Origin: an uncultured Paracoccus sp.
Lineage (GTDB): Bacteria; Pseudomonadota; Alphaproteobacteria; Rhodobacterales; Rhodobacteraceae
NCBI RefSeq assembly: GCF_945915435.1
Contig: NZ_CAMEFG010000003.1
Coordinates: forward strand, 1-64,000
Length of the DNA: 64,000 bases
Reading direction: 5' to 3'
In this document: positions 38,879 through 46,969 of the stretch, piece after piece
How the letters are laid out: every line of letters starts with the position of its first letter
How positions within the stretch are numbered: position 1 is the stretch's first letter
Position numbers and translations under genes: made by a program
Notes under the pieces: model-generated
The model's database searches: none
What the model was told of the DNA's origin: nothing
The model's input: the letters and a program-made list of their open reading frames with translations, nothing else

Positions 38879-39223
38879 ATGACGATCAATTTCGACCCGG
38901 GCAGCGATGCGCCGGAAGGGCCTTACACGCCCGAAACCGCGATGGATGTGGTGAGCATCGCGGATGAGCTGTTCCAGTCCTTCGCCACCGACCTGACGCG
39001 ATTGCGGCGCAGGATCCAGGCGGGGGACACGGACGATCTGAAGGAATCTGCAAGGCTGGTCCGCGATCTGCGGGCGGCGACGCAGCTTGTGCTGGAAGAA
39101 AGGAACCGCGTTGACAAGCTTCGCAAGGACGTTGCCGGGAATGTCGGGGCAGGCAGGCTCGACCTTGACGCGGCAAGAGATGAAATCGGGCGCCGCCTGG
39201 CTTGCCTGCGCCGCGCCGGATGA
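38879..39223 (+). CDS. GTA small terminase (R. capsulatus g1-like)
   Basis: A 114-residue helical protein starting MTINFDPGSDAPEGPY with a central coiled segment (ADELFQSFATDLTRLRRRI) and a basic C-terminus (RRLACLRRAG). Length, composition and position immediately before the large terminase match the first gene of the R. capsulatus GTA cluster, the small packaging subunit. I chose the ATG at 38879 over the longer frame at 38810, whose start lies inside the leader hairpin region. Its 3' half overlaps the large terminase start. Confidence 0.82.
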   Translation: MTINFDPGSDAPEGPYTPETAMDVVSIADELFQSFATDLTRLRRRIQAGDTDDLKESARLVRDLRAATQLVLEERNRVDKLRKDVAGNVGAGRLDLDAARDEIGRRLACLRRAG

Positions 39224-40520
39224 GGTGGATGCCTTTCTGGCGGGGCTGTCGGACAATGCGCTGGCCGCGCTGCCGTGGCTGTTCGAGTTCTGGGCGCTGC
39301 CGCATCAACTGCCGCCCGAGGGCGACTGGAAAAGCTGGGTGATCATGGGCGGGCGCGGCGCGGGCAAGACGCGGGCCGGGTCCGAATGGGTGCGCGCCCG
39401 CGTCGAGGGCGCGACCCCCGATGCGCCGGGGCGGGCGCGGCGCGTGGCGCTGGTGGCCGAGACCTTCGATCAGGGGCGCGAGGTGATGGTGTTCGGCGAT
39501 AGCGGGATACTCGCCTGTTCGCCCCCCGACCGCCGCCCGGTGTGGGAGGCGGGGCGGCGCCGGCTGGTCTGGGCGAATGGCGCGGTGGCGCAGGTGTTTT
39601 CCGCCCATGAGCCTGAGGCGTTGCGCGGCCCGCAATTCGACGCGGCATGGGTCGATGAACTGGCCAAGTGGAAGAAGGCGGAAGAGACCTGGGACATGCT
39701 GCAATTCGCCTTGCGCCTGGGCGAACATCCCCAGCAGGTGGTCACGACGACGCCGCGTAATGTGGGCGTGCTGAAGGCGATCCTGCGCAATGCCTCGACC
39801 GTGACGACCCATGCGTCGACGGATGCCAACCGCGCCTATCTGGCCGAAAGCTTTCTGGCCGAGGTCGAGGCGCGCTATGCCGGGACGCGGCTGGGCCGGC
39901 AGGAGTTGGAGGGCGTGCTGCTGGAAGATGTCGAGGGCGCGCTGTGGACGACGGCGGCGCTTGAGGGCTGCCGGGTCGAGGCGCCCCCCGCGCTGGATCG
40001 GGTGGTGGTGGCGGTGGACCCCTCGGTGACGGCGGGCAAGGCCAGCGACGAATGCGGGATCGTGGTCGCGGGCGTCGTGCAGCGGGGCGAGCCGCAGGAC
40101 TGGCGCGCCTTCGTGCTGGAGGATGCGACGATCAGGGGCGGGCCTTCCGACTGGGCGCGCGCGGCCCTGGCGGCGATGGAGCGCCACGGGGCCGAGCGTC
40201 TGGTGGCCGAGGTCAACCAGGGCGGCGATCTGGTCGAAAGCGTGATCCGCCAGATTGACCCGCTGGTGCCCTTTCGCGCCTTGCGGGCCGGTCGCGGCAA
40301 GGGTCTGCGGGCCGAACCCGTCGCGGCGCTTTACGAACAGGGGCGGGTGCGCCACCTGCGCGGGCTTGGCGCGCTGGAGGACCAGATGTGCCGCATGACG
40401 GTCGCGGGCTATCAGGGGCGCGGCTCGCCCGACCGGCTGGATGCACTGGTCTGGGCGATCCACGAATTGATGATCGAGCCTGCGGGCCGGTTCCGCAGGC
40501 CCCGGTTGCGTGGGCTGTAA
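39111..40520 (+). CDS. GTA large terminase
   Basis: DNA-packaging motor ATPase/nuclease of 469 residues. Walker A GGRGAGKT is at 80-87, the Walker B-like FDAAWVDELAKW follows, and the nuclease domain starts VVVAVDPSVTAG, with DRLDALVWAI near the end. It appears intact. I propose the TTG at 39111, which has AAAGGA seven bases upstream; ATG codons at 39141 and 39180 lack such a site. The gene overlaps g1 by more than 100 bases, in another frame. Confidence 0.93.
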   Translation: MTSFARTLPGMSGQAGSTLTRQEMKSGAAWLACAAPDEVDAFLAGLSDNALAALPWLFEFWALPHQLPPEGDWKSWVIMGGRGAGKTRAGSEWVRARVEGATPDAPGRARRVALVAETFDQGREVMVFGDSGILACSPPDRRPVWEAGRRRLVWANGAVAQVFSAHEPEALRGPQFDAAWVDELAKWKKAEETWDMLQFALRLGEHPQQVVTTTPRNVGVLKAILRNASTVTTHASTDANRAYLAESFLAEVEARYAGTRLGRQELEGVLLEDVEGALWTTAALEGCRVEAPPALDRVVVAVDPSVTAGKASDECGIVVAGVVQRGEPQDWRAFVLEDATIRGGPSDWARAALAAMERHGAERLVAEVNQGGDLVESVIRQIDPLVPFRALRAGRGKGLRAEPVAALYEQGRVRHLRGLGALEDQMCRMTVAGYQGRGSPDRLDALVWAIHELMIEPAGRFRRPRLRGL

Positions 40521-40525
40521 GGCAG

Positions 40526-40569
40526 GCATTTTCAGCAAAACCGGATGCCGGTCTTGCGCCCGAAAATGC
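40526..40569 (+). repeat. nested palindrome between GTA terminase and portal genes
   Basis: Two nested inverted repeats: GCATTTTC (40526-40533) with GAAAATGC (40562-40569) outside, and GCAAAACCGG (40535-40544) with CCGGTCTTGC (40548-40557) inside around ATG. The sequence resembles the small dispersed palindromic elements found between genes in alphaproteobacteria. It is immediately followed by a terminator-like hairpin. Confidence 0.75.
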
Positions 40570-40583
40570 GCGGAAAAAACGGT

Positions 40584-40616
40584 AAGGGGTCGCGGTTCTC
40601 GCGGCCCTTTTTCTTT
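40584..40616 (+). terminator. terminator-like hairpin upstream of the GTA portal gene
   Basis: An 11-bp stem with two G-T pairs (AAGGGGTCGCG / CGCGGCCCTTT), five-base loop GTTCT and a T-rich tail (TTCTTT). It ends about twenty bases before the portal start codon. Read-through would be needed to express the capsid genes from the upstream promoter. Confidence 0.65.
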
Positions 40617-40636
40617 GCGACATGCAGGAGGAACGG

Positions 40637-41830
40637 ATGGCGTTTCGATGGATCAGACCGGGGTTTGGGCGGGCTGAACCCCCCGAAGTGATGGAGAAGA
40701 AGGCCAGCGCCACCGGCCGCGTGGTGGCGCTGGCGGCGGGCTCGGGGCGGGTGGTGTGGTCGCCGCGCGACGTGGGCAGCATGACGCGGGGCGGCTTCGT
40801 GGGCAATCCGGTCGGCTTCCGCTCGGTCAAGCTGATCGCCGAGGCGGCGGCGGCGGTGCCTCTGGTCTGTCAGGACCACGCTTGCCGCTATGACGCGCAT
40901 CCGGTGCTGGACCTGCTGCGCCGCCCCAATCCGGGACAGGGCCGGGCGGAACTGTTCGAGGCGCTTTTCGGCCAGATCCTGCTGACCGGCAACGGTTATC
41001 TTGAGGCCGTGGGCGAGACCGCCAAGGGCCTGCCGCAGGAGTTGCATGTTCTGCGGTCCGACCGCATGAGCATCCTGCCCGGCTCGGATGGCTGGCCGGT
41101 CGCGTTCGAATATGCGGTGGGCGGCAAGAAGCACCGTTTCGACATGTCGGGCAGCCCCGATCCGATCTGCCACATCCGCAGCTTTCATCCGCTGGACGAC
41201 CATTACGGGCTGTCGCCGATGCAGGCGGCGGCGGTCGCGGTCGATGTCCACAACAGCGCCAGCGCCTGGTCGAAGGCGCTGCTGGACAATGCCGCGCGGC
41301 CAAGCGGCGCCATCGTCTATCGCGGCGCGGACGGGCAGGGCGGGCTGTCGCCGGATCAATACGACCGGCTGGTGAGCGAGATGGAACTGCACCATCAGGG
41401 CGCGCGCAACGCCGGCCGCCCGATGCTGCTGGAGGGCGGGCTGGACTGGAAGCCGATGGGGTTCTCGCCGTCCGATATGGAGTTCCACGCCACCAAGCAG
41501 GCCGCCGCGCGGGAAATCGCGCTGGCCTTTGGCGTGCCGCCGATGCTGCTGGGGATACCGGGCGACGCGACCTATGCCAATTACGCCGAGGCGAACCGGG
41601 CCTTCTATCGCCTGACGGTGCTGCCTCTGGCGGCGCGGGTCGCGGCATCCGTCGCGTGGTGGCTGTCGGAGCATCTGGGGGCCGAGGTCGATCTGCGGCC
41701 CGACCCCGATCAGGTGCCCGCGCTGGCCGAGGAGCGCGACCAGCAATGGCAGCGGATCAGCGCGGCGGGTTTCCTGACCGACGCGGAAAAGCGCGCGGCG
41801 CTGGGCCTGCCGCCGCCGGCGGAGGGCTAG
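40637..41830 (+). CDS. GTA portal protein (HK97 type)
   Basis: A 397-residue portal protein that forms the DNA channel at one capsid vertex. Typical HK97-portal segments are seen: GNPVGFRSVKLIAEAAAAVP, HPVLDLLRRPNPGQ, ILLTGNGYLEAVG and FGVPPMLLGIPGDATYANYA. AGGAGG lies five bases before the ATG at 40637, which fixes the start; the ATG at 40622 would place the ribosome site inside the gene. The gene appears intact. Confidence 0.94.
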   Translation: MAFRWIRPGFGRAEPPEVMEKKASATGRVVALAAGSGRVVWSPRDVGSMTRGGFVGNPVGFRSVKLIAEAAAAVPLVCQDHACRYDAHPVLDLLRRPNPGQGRAELFEALFGQILLTGNGYLEAVGETAKGLPQELHVLRSDRMSILPGSDGWPVAFEYAVGGKKHRFDMSGSPDPICHIRSFHPLDDHYGLSPMQAAAVAVDVHNSASAWSKALLDNAARPSGAIVYRGADGQGGLSPDQYDRLVSEMELHHQGARNAGRPMLLEGGLDWKPMGFSPSDMEFHATKQAAAREIALAFGVPPMLLGIPGDATYANYAEANRAFYRLTVLPLAARVAASVAWWLSEHLGAEVDLRPDPDQVPALAEERDQQWQRISAAGFLTDAEKRAALGLPPPAEG

Positions 41831-41833
41831 GGG

Positions 41834-42067
41834 GTGGAGGGCTCTCGCTTCGTCAAGGAGCCCTTCGGCTGGCACGATCAACGGTTCGAGACGCAGGAGC
41901 GGATCATGGCGCTGCAATTCGGTCAGGTCGAAAAGCGGCTGGAACGCATCGAGTCCCTGATCGAGGGGCTGGAACGGCGCCTGTGGATGACCGTCTACGG
42001 CGTCGTCGCGGTGATCCTGACGCAGGCCGTGCAATCCATCCTGCAATATACCCCGAAAGGAGGGTGA
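41834..42067 (+). CDS. GTA head-formation protein (rcc01685-like, g3.5)
   Basis: A 77-residue protein with a GTG start. It begins MEGSRFVKEPFGWHDQRFET, continues with a helical coiled region (LQFGQVEKRLERIESLIEGL) and ends with one membrane-type helix (WMTVYGVVAVILTQAVQSIL). This matches the small gene between portal and protease in R. capsulatus-type GTAs, reported as a head-formation factor. It starts three bases after the portal stop. Confidence 0.85.
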   Translation: MEGSRFVKEPFGWHDQRFETQERIMALQFGQVEKRLERIESLIEGLERRLWMTVYGVVAVILTQAVQSILQYTPKGG

Positions 42068-42068
42068 C

Positions 42069-42605
42069 GTGAGTTCAGACAGTTACGGGCTTGAGTTGAA
42101 GTATTCCCGAGGCTCGCCGCTGGTGGCCGACGGGCTGCGGATCGAGGGTTATGCCAGCCTGTTCGGCCTGCCAGACCAAGGCGGCGACATCGTGCAGCCG
42201 GGCGCCTATCGGGCCAGTCTGGAACGGCTGGCTGCCAAGGGCGGCAAGGTGCGGATGCTGTGGCAGCACGATCCGCAGCGCCCCATCGGTGTCTGGGACG
42301 AGATCCGCGAGGACGGCCGCGGCCTGTGGGTCAAGGGCCATCTGCTGGGCGAGGTCGCGCAGGCGCGCGAGGCCGCCGCGCTGATCGAGGCGGGCGCGAT
42401 CGACGGGCTGTCCATCGGCTATCGCACCGTCGTGGCCGAACGCGACACCAAGGGCCGCCGCCTGCTGGCGGAGGTGGAGCTGTGGGAGGTGTCGCTGGTC
42501 ACCTTCCCCATGCTGCCCGATGCCCGCGTCGGGCGCAAATCCGGCGATACGACCGAATTGGCGGCGGCGTTTCGCGCCGCGACCGATGCCCTGCGGCAGG
42601 GCTGA
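42069..42605 (+). CDS. GTA prohead protease (HK97 family)
   Basis: A 178-residue serine protease that matures the capsid. The HK97-protease pattern is clear: EGYASLFGLPDQGGDIVQPG, VRMLWQHDPQRPIG (catalytic His), then IDGLSIGYRTV (catalytic Ser) and LWEVSLVTFPMLPDA. The GTG start has AGGAGGG four bases upstream. It lies directly before the capsid gene as usual. Confidence 0.94.
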   Translation: MSSDSYGLELKYSRGSPLVADGLRIEGYASLFGLPDQGGDIVQPGAYRASLERLAAKGGKVRMLWQHDPQRPIGVWDEIREDGRGLWVKGHLLGEVAQAREAAALIEAGAIDGLSIGYRTVVAERDTKGRRLLAEVELWEVSLVTFPMLPDARVGRKSGDTTELAAAFRAATDALRQG

Positions 42606-42642
42606 AGCCCTCCGCATCAACCTTCATCAACGGAGACAGAGC

Positions 42643-43806
42643 ATGACCGAGGTGAAAGCCGCGGCCGGGACCGATGTGCCCGGCGCGTTGCAGGACGAAA
42701 TTCTGGGGTTCGTGGGCGAACTGCGGAATTTCCGCCGCGATATCGAAACCAAGCTGAACGCACAGGAAGAACGCATGACCATGCTGGACCGCAAGACCGC
42801 ATTCCGGGGCCGCGCCCCCCTGTCCACCCGCGCCGAGACCGAAGCGCCGCATCAGAAGGCCTTCAACGCCTATCTGCGCCACGGCGACGACGACGCGCTG
42901 CGCGGTATCGTGCTGGAGGAAAAGGGCATGACCACCGTCAGCGACGGCGGTTTCCTGGCCGCGCCGCAGGTGGCGGCGCAGGTGCAGGATACGCTGGGCC
43001 TCAAGGTGTCGTTGCGCGCGGTGGCCAATGTCGTGACGGTCGAATCCGCCGCCTATGAGGTGCTGGTCGATCACGGCGACATCGCCAGCGGCTGGGCGAC
43101 CGAGGGCGATGCCGTCGAGACCGACACCCCCACCGTCGAGCGTGTCGTGATCCCGGTCCATGAACTGTCGGCCATGCCCAAGGCCAGCCAGCGCCTGCTG
43201 GACGACGCGGCATTCGACATCGAGGCCTGGCTGGCCGGGCGCATCGCCGAGAAATTCGCCCGCGCCGAGGCTGCGGCCTTCATCAACGGCGACGGCATCG
43301 ACAAGCCGCGCGGCCTGCTGAACCACCCCGCCGCCGATTACGAAACCGCCGCCCCGAACGAAATCGGGCTGGTGTCCTCGGGTGCCGATGGTGATTTCGA
43401 CGGCGACAGCCCGGCGTCCTCGCTGATCGACCTGGTCTATGCGCTGGATGCGGAATATCGGGCGAACGGGGCGTTCCTGATGAACTCGAAAACCGCCGCC
43501 GCCGTGCGCAAGATGCGCGACAGCGACGGGCGTTTCGTCTGGGCGGATTCGCTGGCGGCGGGCCAGCCTGCGCAACTGCTGGGCTATCCGGTCATCATCA
43601 GCGAGGAGATGCCGGATATCGACCTGGGCAGCCGCTCGATCGCGTTCGGGGACTTCCGCTCGGCCTATACGATCGTCGAACGCCCGGACCTGCGCGTGCT
43701 GCGTGACCCGTTCAGCGCCAAGCCGCATGTCCTGTTTTATGCGACCAAGCGCGTCGGCGGCGGCGTGACCGACGCCCGTGCCGTCCGCATCATGAGCTTC
43801 GCCTGA
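42643..43806 (+). CDS. GTA major capsid protein (HK97 fold)
   Basis: A 387-residue precursor. The N-terminal part is helical (DEILGFVGELRNFRRDIETK) and is the propeptide expected to be removed by the protease. The mature HK97 fold follows: GGFLAAPQVAAQVQ, then AAFINGDGIDKPRGLL, LAAGQPAQLLGYPVIISEEM and AFGDFRSAYTIVER. GGAGA lies eight bases before the ATG at 42643. It appears intact and full length. Confidence 0.96.
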   Translation: MTEVKAAAGTDVPGALQDEILGFVGELRNFRRDIETKLNAQEERMTMLDRKTAFRGRAPLSTRAETEAPHQKAFNAYLRHGDDDALRGIVLEEKGMTTVSDGGFLAAPQVAAQVQDTLGLKVSLRAVANVVTVESAAYEVLVDHGDIASGWATEGDAVETDTPTVERVVIPVHELSAMPKASQRLLDDAAFDIEAWLAGRIAEKFARAEAAAFINGDGIDKPRGLLNHPAADYETAAPNEIGLVSSGADGDFDGDSPASSLIDLVYALDAEYRANGAFLMNSKTAAAVRKMRDSDGRFVWADSLAAGQPAQLLGYPVIISEEMPDIDLGSRSIAFGDFRSAYTIVERPDLRVLRDPFSAKPHVLFYATKRVGGGVTDARAVRIMSFA

Positions 43807-43902
43807 TTCATCGGGCGAAGGGGGGCGCCGGCGCGCTTGCCGGACCGGCACAGCAACTGTCCGCGCGCGCTGCGGCAGGTGGTGCCGTGCGCCCCCGTCT
43901 GG

Positions 43903-43924
43903 CCGGTCCCGATTGCGGGGCCGG
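43903..43924 (+). repeat. hairpin in the capsid-connector gap
   Basis: CCGGTCCCG and CGGGGCCGG (one G-T pair) enclose ATTG within the 147-base gap after the capsid gene. A wider GGGGGCGC...GCGCCCCC pairing is also possible. This is the longest gap between consecutive genes inside the GTA cluster and may limit read-through or set mRNA ends after the highly expressed capsid gene. Confidence 0.45.
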
Positions 43925-43953
43925 TCCGCAGGACACCAACGGAGGGTTCGGGA

Positions 43954-44571
43954 ATGTTTCTTGTCGAAGAGTCGGCGCCTGCCGTCGAGGCGCTGCCCAT
44001 CGCGGGGCTGCGCGATCATCTGCGGATCGGCTCGGGCTTTGCGCTGGCCGACGATCCGGCCGAGGACGCGGCGCTGGCAGGGTTCCTGCGGGCCGCGATC
44101 GCGACCATCGAGGCGCGGACGGGCAAGGTGCTGCTGACGCGCCGCTTTACGCTGCGGCTGGACGACTGGCGTGATGCGCAGTCCCAGCCCCTGCCGCTGG
44201 CGCCGGTGCTGTCGGTGGACGGCGTGCGGATCGACGACGGGCGGGGCAATGTGGCCGAGGTCGATCCGGCGCGCTACCGGCTGGTGCCCGACGGGCAGCG
44301 CCCCCGGCTGGAGGCGGCGGGGACCTTCCTGCCCGCGATCCCGCGGCGCGGTTTCGTCGTGGTGACCTTTACGGCTGGTTTCGGCGCGGATTGGGCGGGT
44401 GTGCCGCCCGATCTGGCGCAGGCGGTGCTGCTGCTGGCGGCGCGCTATCACGAGGACCGTAGCTTCGAGGGCACCGTGGCCGCCATGCCGCAGGGCGTCG
44501 CCGCGCTGATCGAACGCTGGCGCGCGGTGCGCGTCCTTGGCGGGCGCGGCGCATCGGGGGTGCGGCGATGA
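43954..44571 (+). CDS. GTA head-tail connector (g6-like, phage gp6 family)
   Basis: A 205-residue protein of the gp6/HK97 connector type: GLRDHLRIGSGFALADDPAE, AAIATIEARTGKVLLTRRFT and VPPDLAQAVLLLAARYHEDR are characteristic. The ATG at 43954 has GGAGGG eight bases upstream; the frame is open further but the extra residues look non-coding. It overlaps the next adaptor gene by four bases. Confidence 0.88.
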   Translation: MFLVEESAPAVEALPIAGLRDHLRIGSGFALADDPAEDAALAGFLRAAIATIEARTGKVLLTRRFTLRLDDWRDAQSQPLPLAPVLSVDGVRIDDGRGNVAEVDPARYRLVPDGQRPRLEAAGTFLPAIPRRGFVVVTFTAGFGADWAGVPPDLAQAVLLLAARYHEDRSFEGTVAAMPQGVAALIERWRAVRVLGGRGASGVRR

Positions 44572-44918
44572 GGGGCGCGGGCATCCCGCCGCGCCTGAGC
44601 GTGCCGCTGGTGCTGGAATCGCCCGAGCGCCAGCCCGACGGCATGGGCGGGTTTCGTCTGCAATGGGTGGCGCAGGGGCGGCTGTGGGTCGAGATGCGGG
44701 CGCGGTCGGGGGCCGAGCGTTTCGCCGAGGTGGGCGCGCAAAGCGTTGTGACCTGGGCGATCACCGTCCGGGCCGCGCCGGTGGGCGATCCGCGCCGCCC
44801 GCGCCCCGACCAGCGCCTGAGGGGCGGGGCGCGGCTGTTCCGCATCGTGTCGGTCGCCGAGACGGGGGCGGGGGGCCGCTATCTGATCTGCACCGCAAGA
44901 GAGGAGAAACTGGCATGA
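44568..44918 (+). CDS. GTA head-tail adaptor/stopper (g7-like)
   Basis: A 116-residue protein of the phage head-closure family: LVLESPERQPDGMGGFRLQW, RLWVEMRARSGAER and FRIVSVAETGAGGRYLICTA. ATGA overlaps join it to both the upstream connector and the downstream tail-terminator gene. No damage is seen. Confidence 0.86.
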   Translation: MRGAGIPPRLSVPLVLESPERQPDGMGGFRLQWVAQGRLWVEMRARSGAERFAEVGAQSVVTWAITVRAAPVGDPRRPRPDQRLRGGARLFRIVSVAETGAGGRYLICTAREEKLA

Positions 44919-45334
44919 GCTATGCCGCAGCGGCCGCCCTGCAAGGCGCGGTCTATCAGGCGTTGGCCGAAAACGACGGGCTGCGCGCGCTGGTGGGGGA
45001 CGCCGTTTACGACGCGATGCCCGTCGCCGCGCCCTCAGGCACCTATGTCGCCCTTGGTCCCGAGGATGTGCGCGAGGCGGGCGATATTTCCGGCGCGGGC
45101 AGCAGGCACGATTTCGTCGTCTCGGTCCTGTCGGGCAGCGACGACGCCAGCGGCTTCGCCGCTGTCAAGGGTGCTGCCGCTGCCGTTTCGGATGCGCTTG
45201 ACGGCGCCGATCTGGCGCTGGGCCGGGGGCATCTGGTCGGGCTTTGGTTCCAGCGCGCGCGGGCGCGCAGGGTGGAAAACGGCGCGGGGCGGCGGATCGA
45301 CCTGACCTTTCGCGCGCGCATTGATCTGGCTTGA
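44915..45334 (+). CDS. GTA tail terminator, DUF3168 family (g8-like)
   Basis: A 139-residue DUF3168 protein (YAAAAALQGAVYQALAENDG, AVYDAMPVAAPSGTYVALG, VVSVLSGSDDASGF). In long-tailed phages this family caps the tail tube at the head side. GAGGAGA lies eight bases before the ATG at 44915, which overlaps the adaptor stop. Confidence 0.87.
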   Translation: MSYAAAAALQGAVYQALAENDGLRALVGDAVYDAMPVAAPSGTYVALGPEDVREAGDISGAGSRHDFVVSVLSGSDDASGFAAVKGAAAAVSDALDGADLALGRGHLVGLWFQRARARRVENGAGRRIDLTFRARIDLA

Positions 45335-45346
45335 AGGAGAATTGTC

Positions 45347-45760
45347 ATGGCTGTGCAGAATGGACGCGATCTGTTGATCAAGATGGACATGACCGGCGAC
45401 GGTCAGTTCGAGACGGTGGCGGGGTTGCGCGCTTCGCGCATCGGTTTCAACGCCGAGATGGTGGATGTCACCAGTCTGGAGAGCGAGGGCCGCTGGCGCG
45501 AGTTGCTGGGGGGCGCGGGGGTGCGCTCGGCCTCGATCTCGGGGTCGGGGGTGTTTCGCGACGCGACCACCGACGAACGCGCGCGGCAGGTGTTCTTCGA
45601 CGGGGAAGTGCCGCGCTTTCAAGTTGTCGTGCCCGATTTCGGCACCATCGAAGGCCCGTTCCAGATCACCAGCCTGGAATATGCGGGCAGCTACAACGGC
45701 GAGGCCACCTATGAGATGTCGCTGGCCAGCGCCGGCGCGCTGACATTCGTGGCGCTGTGA
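45347..45760 (+). CDS. GTA major tail protein (g9-like)
   Basis: A 137-residue tail-tube protein: MAVQNGRDLLIKMDMTGDGQ, VDVTSLESEGRWRELLGGAG and SLEYAGSYNGEATYEMSLAS. This matches the phage major tail tube family found in GTAs. AAGGAGA precedes the ATG. It is intact and overlaps the next gene. Confidence 0.92.
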   Translation: MAVQNGRDLLIKMDMTGDGQFETVAGLRASRIGFNAEMVDVTSLESEGRWRELLGGAGVRSASISGSGVFRDATTDERARQVFFDGEVPRFQVVVPDFGTIEGPFQITSLEYAGSYNGEATYEMSLASAGALTFVAL

Positions 45761-46077
45761 TGGCCAATCCACATGCGGGTGAGGTCGCCGTCTGGCTGGA
45801 CGGACGCCGCCATGTCGCGCGGCTGACACTGGGCGCGCTGGCGGGGCTTGAGGCCGAACTGGGCGAGGACAGCATGATCGCCCTGATCGAGCGGTTCGAG
45901 ACGGGCCGATACGCCAGCCGCGACGTGCTGGCGGTGCTGGTCGCGGGGCTGCGCGGCGGCGGCTGGAAGGGCGAGGCGGGCGATCTGCTGACGGTCGAGC
46001 TGCGCGGCGGCCCGGTCGCCGCCGCCCGCGCCGCCGCCGAATTGCTGGCCCGCGCCTTCACTGTTGCGGGCACATGA
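45760..46077 (+). CDS. GTA family tail protein/chaperone (g10-like)
   Basis: A 105-residue protein: PHAGEVAVWLDGRRHVARLT, LGALAGLEAELGEDSMIALI. It corresponds to the GTA-gp10 family placed between tail tube and tape measure, probably a tail assembly chaperone. The ATG at 45760 overlaps the tail-tube stop; a GTG just before it is equally possible. Confidence 0.82.
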   Translation: MANPHAGEVAVWLDGRRHVARLTLGALAGLEAELGEDSMIALIERFETGRYASRDVLAVLVAGLRGGGWKGEAGDLLTVELRGGPVAAARAAAELLARAFTVAGT

Positions 46078-46322
46078 GCGTGGCGGGGCTGGACTGGCCC
46101 GGCCTGATGCGGGCCGGGATGCGCCCGGCGGCGATGGGCGGGCTGGGGCTGACGCCCGCGCAGTTCTGGGCGCTGACGCCCGCGCAACTGTCGCTGATGC
46201 TGGGGATCGAGCCGGGGCAGGGCGCGATGACGCGCGACCGGCTAGCGGCCCTTGCGGCGCGCTTCCCCGATGCGGGGGACAAGGGAAAGGAGGCCGCGAA
46301 TGGCCAACAAGGACGGGATTGA
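46074..46322 (+). CDS. GTA tail assembly chaperone (g10.1-like)
   Basis: An 82-residue protein with the typical LDWPGLMRAGMRPAAMGGLG and LTPAQFWALTPAQLSLMLG segments of small phage tail chaperones in Rhodobacterales GTAs. It overlaps g10 (ATGA), and its 3' end overlaps the tape-measure gene by 23 bases. Confidence 0.85.
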   Translation: MSVAGLDWPGLMRAGMRPAAMGGLGLTPAQFWALTPAQLSLMLGIEPGQGAMTRDRLAALAARFPDAGDKGKEAANGQQGRD

Positions 46323-46968
46323 TCGGATGGACGCCAGCCTGGGCGAAAGCCTTGGCGAAGGGTTGGGCCAGGCCAGCCGCATGACCGCGACATTCGACGC
46401 GGAACTGGGGCGGCTGCGGCAGTCGATGGTCTACACGGGGCGCGAGGTTTCATCGCTGTCGGCTGGCATCGGGACCGGGCTGCGGCGGGCCTTCGACGGG
46501 CTGGTCGTCGATGGCGTCAGGCTGAGCGATGCGCTGAAGGGGGTCGCGGCCTCGATCGCGGACACGGCATTTGCGGTGGCGATCCGCCCGGTGGAACAGG
46601 CGGTGTCGGGTGCGATTGCCAACGGGGTCAACAGTTTCGTGTCGGGCATCCTGCCATTCGCCAATGGGGGTGCCTTCACGCAGGGGCGCGTCATGCCCTT
46701 TGCGCAGGGCGGCATCGTCAGCCAGCCGACCCATTTCCCGATGCGCGGCGCGACCGGGCTGATGGGCGAGGCCGGACCCGAGGCGATCATGCCCCTGCGG
46801 CGCGGCGCGGACGGCAGGCTGGGCGTGGCCGCCGCCGGGGCGCCGGGGCGGGCGATGAATGTGACGATCAATGTCTCGACCCCCGACGTGGCGGGGTTCC
46901 AGCGTTCGCAAAGCCAGATCGCGGCCCAGATGGGGCGGCTGCTGGCGCGTGGTGAAAGGAACGGGTGA
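46300..46968 (+). CDS. GTA tail tape measure protein (g11-like)
   Basis: A 222-residue tape measure, short as in R. capsulatus-type GTAs, whose tails are short. After a helical N-terminus come VSSLSAGIGTGLRRAFDGLV, ADTAFAVAIRPVEQAVSG, FANGGAFTQGRVMPFAQGG and GLMGEAGPEAIMPLRRG, the last a hallmark of tape-measure C-termini. AAAGGAGG lies six bases before the ATG at 46300, which sets the start. Confidence 0.9.
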   Translation: MANKDGIDRMDASLGESLGEGLGQASRMTATFDAELGRLRQSMVYTGREVSSLSAGIGTGLRRAFDGLVVDGVRLSDALKGVAASIADTAFAVAIRPVEQAVSGAIANGVNSFVSGILPFANGGAFTQGRVMPFAQGGIVSQPTHFPMRGATGLMGEAGPEAIMPLRRGADGRLGVAAAGAPGRAMNVTINVSTPDVAGFQRSQSQIAAQMGRLLARGERNG

Positions 46969-46969
46969 C

